DNA of 64,000 nucleotides. It comes from Corynebacterium falsenii. Its GTDB lineage: Bacteria; Actinomycetota; Actinomycetes; Mycobacteriales; Mycobacteriaceae. The position numbers were made by a program, and so were the translations under genes. This document shows, in pieces, positions 61,867 through 64,000 of the stretch. The notes under the pieces were generated by a model, which saw only the letters and a program-made list of their open reading frames with translations, was not told the origin of the DNA and did no database searches. Every line of letters begins with the position of its first letter. Position 1 is the first letter of the stretch. The stretch covers positions 248,001 to 312,000 of the forward strand of contig JVKJ01000001.1 in NCBI GenBank assembly GCA_001054945.1, given 5' to 3'.

Positions 61867-62535
61867 ATGGGTAAGCACAGCATCAACAAGAAGACCGTGT
61901 CTCGAAACGCGGCCATCGTCGCAGCCGTCGGAGCTGGCGTCGCCACCATGAACCCCACCGCTGCGGTGGCGGAACCGGTCAATGTCCCGAACTCCAACTA
62001 CAGCGTGGACGTTCCAGACGAGGTCATGCACCAGGTCAAGCCTTTCCTGGATCAGGCGCAGCAGCAGTTCCCAGCCCCCGAGGTCGCCGGCCAGGATGCC
62101 GCCCCAGCTTCCTCCCTGGATCAGGCTGCGGCTGCCCCAGCAGCACCGGCTGAAGGCCAGGCACCGGCCCCTGAAGCCAACCCACTGGCTGGCCTCGGCC
62201 AGCAGATCGCAGATGCCGCCATGGGCAAGGTGGGTTCACCTTACGTGTGGGGCGCTGCCGGCCCGAGCTCTTTCGATTGCTCCGGCCTGACCTCTTGGGC
62301 ATACAACCAGGTGGGTAAGTCCATCCCTCGCACCTCTGATGCTCAGGCTGCCTCCGGCACCCCGGTCTCCCTGGACGCCCTGCAGCCAGGCGATATTGTG
62401 TCCTACTACGGCGGAGCTTCCCACGTCGCTATCTACATTGGCGATGGCAAGGTGGTCCAGGCTCTGAACGAGTCCTCCCCGGTGCGCGTCGACGACCTGC
62501 ACTACATGCCTGTGAATAACGCAGTTCGCTTCTAA
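61867..62535 (+). CDS. secreted NlpC/P60 peptidoglycan endopeptidase
   Basis: 222 residues from ATG 61867 with AAGGAG upstream. The signal peptide has cleavage near AVAEP (residue 35), followed by an Ala/Pro/Gln-rich linker (residues 50-110). The NlpC/P60 domain ends the protein: FDCSGLTSWAYNQVGKSIPR holds the catalytic Cys, ASHVAIYIGDGKVVQA the catalytic His. It should cut the stem peptides of peptidoglycan. It corresponds to Rv2190c and cg2402-type genes found between qcrB and pimB'. Confidence 0.92.
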   Translation: MGKHSINKKTVSRNAAIVAAVGAGVATMNPTAAVAEPVNVPNSNYSVDVPDEVMHQVKPFLDQAQQQFPAPEVAGQDAAPASSLDQAAAAPAAPAEGQAPAPEANPLAGLGQQIADAAMGKVGSPYVWGAAGPSSFDCSGLTSWAYNQVGKSIPRTSDAQAASGTPVSLDALQPGDIVSYYGGASHVAIYIGDGKVVQALNESSPVRVDDLHYMPVNNAVRF

Positions 62536-62541
62536 AAGCGG

Positions 62542-62547
62542 TATTCT
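62542..62547 (+). promoter_or_regulatory. -10 box for leaderless pimB'
   Basis: TATTCT lies seven bases upstream of ATG 62555, in the 19-nt gap after the NlpC/P60 stop. No ribosome site is present. Confidence 0.48.
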
Positions 62548-62554
62548 GCCCGCT

Positions 62555-63817
62555 ATGACGCAACCGCAGACGGGCAGCACCACAGACGACCGAGTCACCC
62601 ACGCTGGGGATCGTCTCCGTGTCCTGTTGGTAACGAATGATTTTCCACCCACCGTGGGCGGAATCCAAACGTACCTCCGCGACTACGTGAACGTCCTCAG
62701 TCACAAACTTGGGGGCGACTCGGTCGTCGTTTTTGCATCCACCCAGGACCGCGACCGTGCCGCGGAATTTGATGCCCAAGCCAATTACACCGTTGAACGG
62801 TGGAATCGTCGTGTCATGCTCCCCACCCCAGCGATCGCTCGACGGATGCAAGAGCTCATCCGCACCCACAATATTGACGTGGTGTGGTTCGGAGCTGCTG
62901 CGCCATTGGCGGCCATGGCCCCCGCTGCCAGGGCAGCGGGCGCTCGACGCATCATCGCATCCACTCACGGCCACGAGGTCGGCTGGTCCATGTTCCCGGG
63001 GGCCCGGACGATCCTCCGACGCATTGGTCGCAGTACGGATTGCCTTACATACGTCTCTCGCTACGCCCGGAATCGCATGTCGTCAGCATTTGGGCCCGAA
63101 GTGGCGTGGGAGCCGATGCCGGGAGGGGTGAACAGTGGCGTCTTCACCCCAGATCCGGAAGCTCGGAACACCCTGAGGGCCCGCTACGGCTTGGGGAACA
63201 AGAAGGTCATCGTGGCGGTGTCTCGCGTGGTCCCGCGCAAGGGGCAAGACACACTGATTACGGCGCTGCCCGACATCCTCTCCCACCATCCAGATGCGCA
63301 CCTGCTCATTGTGGGTCCCGGAGAATACGCCACAACCCTTCAACACCGAGTCGACGCCGCTGGTCTCACCGAGAACGTGACTTTCACTGGCCCGGTGGAT
63401 TTTTCGGAACTCCCCGGGCATTTCTGTGCTGGAGACGTTTTTGCCCTCCCAGTGAGGACCCAAGCGGGGGGACTGTCCGTGGAGGGGCTCGGGATTGTCT
63501 TCCTCGAAGCGCAGGCATGCGGGGTGGCCACCGTTGCGGGGAACGGAGGCGGGGCTCCGGAGACGGTCCACGACGGGGTCACTGGGATCGTCGTGGACGG
63601 CACGGATCCTGCAGAGGTCGCCCAGGAGATTTCGGAGCTATTGGAGGATGAGGGGAGACGCCACCGTCTGGCAGAAAATGGCCGCAATCACGTCAAACGC
63701 GCATGGAATTGGGAGGTGCTGGGGGAGCAGCTGCTGGCAGTGATAGAGGGGGACGGGCGCATTCCCCCGCGGCATAGTTGGAACTTCCCACTAGAAGCTG
63801 CGTATCGTACACAGTGA
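62555..63817 (+). CDS. pimB: phosphatidylinositol mannoside alpha-mannosyltransferase
   Basis: 420 residues, GT4 fold (GT-B). N-terminal RVLLVTNDFPPTVGGIQTYL has the acceptor-side glycine loop, VAVSRVVPRKGQDTLI the Arg/Lys donor-phosphate site, and SVEGLGIVFLEAQACGVATV the EX7E motif. Position after NlpC/P60 matches pimB' (Rv2188c), which adds the second mannose to phosphatidylinositol mannoside from GDP-mannose. A copy of the GACGCCAC motif lies inside the gene at 63656. Confidence 0.9.
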   Translation: MTQPQTGSTTDDRVTHAGDRLRVLLVTNDFPPTVGGIQTYLRDYVNVLSHKLGGDSVVVFASTQDRDRAAEFDAQANYTVERWNRRVMLPTPAIARRMQELIRTHNIDVVWFGAAAPLAAMAPAARAAGARRIIASTHGHEVGWSMFPGARTILRRIGRSTDCLTYVSRYARNRMSSAFGPEVAWEPMPGGVNSGVFTPDPEARNTLRARYGLGNKKVIVAVSRVVPRKGQDTLITALPDILSHHPDAHLLIVGPGEYATTLQHRVDAAGLTENVTFTGPVDFSELPGHFCAGDVFALPVRTQAGGLSVEGLGIVFLEAQACGVATVAGNGGGAPETVHDGVTGIVVDGTDPAEVAQEISELLEDEGRRHRLAENGRNHVKRAWNWEVLGEQLLAVIEGDGRIPPRHSWNFPLEAAYRTQ

Positions 63818-63924
63818 AAATGCGCACAGCGCGAACCAGCGAATGTCGGGGGTCTTGAACCCGTATTTGTGGTCGTGCCGCTGTGTTCTGCAGAGATGTT
63901 GAGATTTGGTCTGAGGGAGAGCGC

Positions 63925-64000
63925 GTGCCTAACAATGGGCAATCGGCCGACGTATTGACGGTTGGTGTGGACATCGGGGGGACGAACCTCAGGGCTGGAG
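63925..64000 (+). CDS. ROK-family glucokinase, 3' end missing
   Basis: GTG 63925 with GAGGGAGA five bases upstream begins MPNNGQSADVLTVGVDIGGT followed by NLRAG. The DIGGT-N-LRAG phosphate-binding loop is the N-terminal signature of ROK sugar kinases. In C. glutamicum the gene downstream of pimB' is the ATP-dependent glucokinase glk. The window ends after 25 codons, so this rests on the start only. Confidence 0.7.
   Translation, partial: MPNNGQSADVLTVGVDIGGTNLRAG

Overview
The window is chromosomal DNA of a high-GC actinobacterium of the mycolate-forming order Mycobacteriales, and the gene content points to Corynebacterium. Indicators are a mycothiol-dependent formaldehyde dehydrogenase, the qcrCAB/ctaCEF respiratory supercomplex with a diheme QcrC, an LtsA-type amidotransferase, PimB', a pyruvate dehydrogenase E1 with a three-lipoyl-domain E2, and the glnA/glnA2/glnE set. 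Gene order follows, with inversions and gaps, the block that runs in Mycobacterium tuberculosis roughly from pimB' (Rv2188c) to aceE (Rv2241), plus the dnaG-dgt pair. I cannot name the species from sequence alone. I see no transposase, phage, CRISPR array or integron, so this is core chromosome with small lineage-specific insertions.

Layout. 1-6.4 kb: the end of a YdcF-like protein, dgt, a GMC oxidoreductase paired with a secreted guanyl-type RNase, dnaG and a small membrane protein. 6.7-8.9 kb: a formaldehyde-detoxification operon (mycothiol dehydrogenase, metallo-beta-lactamase hydrolase, CsoR/FrmR-type regulator). 8.9-16.2 kb: three tRNAs (Asn, CAT-anticodon, Val), a tyrosine phosphatase, a 40-residue acidic peptide gene, a serine hydrolase, an acyl carrier protein, an alpha/beta hydrolase, aceE and a DUF3052 gene. 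16.3-22.3 kb: SURF1, the Nif3-like/zinc-ribbon/RNase H-phosphatase operon, RNase P RNA, two DUF202 membrane proteins and a 57-residue protein. 22.3-30.5 kb: panB, glnA2, glnE, an MFS transporter and a GT-C mannosyltransferase. 30.7-36 kb: a short-chain fatty acid permease / CoA-transferase / acyl-CoA dehydrogenase operon, a secreted protein and a VIT1-like protein. 36-45.4 kb: glnA, RDD protein, LysE exporter, DUF4191, lipA, lipB, E2 and pepA. 45.5-51.1 kb: ilvE, a divergent CobT, DUF3043, a HesB/IscA protein and ltsA. 51.5-64 kb: ctaC-ctaF, a PRC-barrel stress protein, trpD, ctaE-qcrC-qcrA-qcrB, an exonuclease, an NlpC/P60 protein, pimB' and the start of a ROK glucokinase.

How the genes fit together. 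Lipoate synthesis (lipB, lipA) lies downstream of the lipoylated E2, and aceE supplies the E1 that works with it. GlnE is the adenylyltransferase of GlnA; the target tyrosine is present in GlnA and I see no equivalent in GlnA2. The cytochrome bc1 genes (qcrCAB) and aa3 subunits (ctaC, F, E) plus SURF1 form the aerobic respiratory branch. ltsA, the NlpC/P60 protein, pimB', the GT-C enzyme and ACP serve the envelope.

The most interesting points are: a 40-residue acidic open reading frame that resembles corynebacterial PorH-type cell-wall channel peptides; a CobT whose two catalytic glutamates are replaced; a DnaG that has lost three of four zinc ligands; a CsoR-like palindrome upstream of ctaE; a family of GTGGCGTC(T/C) motifs in intergenic DNA; a cluster of large hairpins in a 480-bp gene-free gap; and a recurrent arrangement of -10 box plus 6-8 nt plus start codon, which indicates many leaderless genes.
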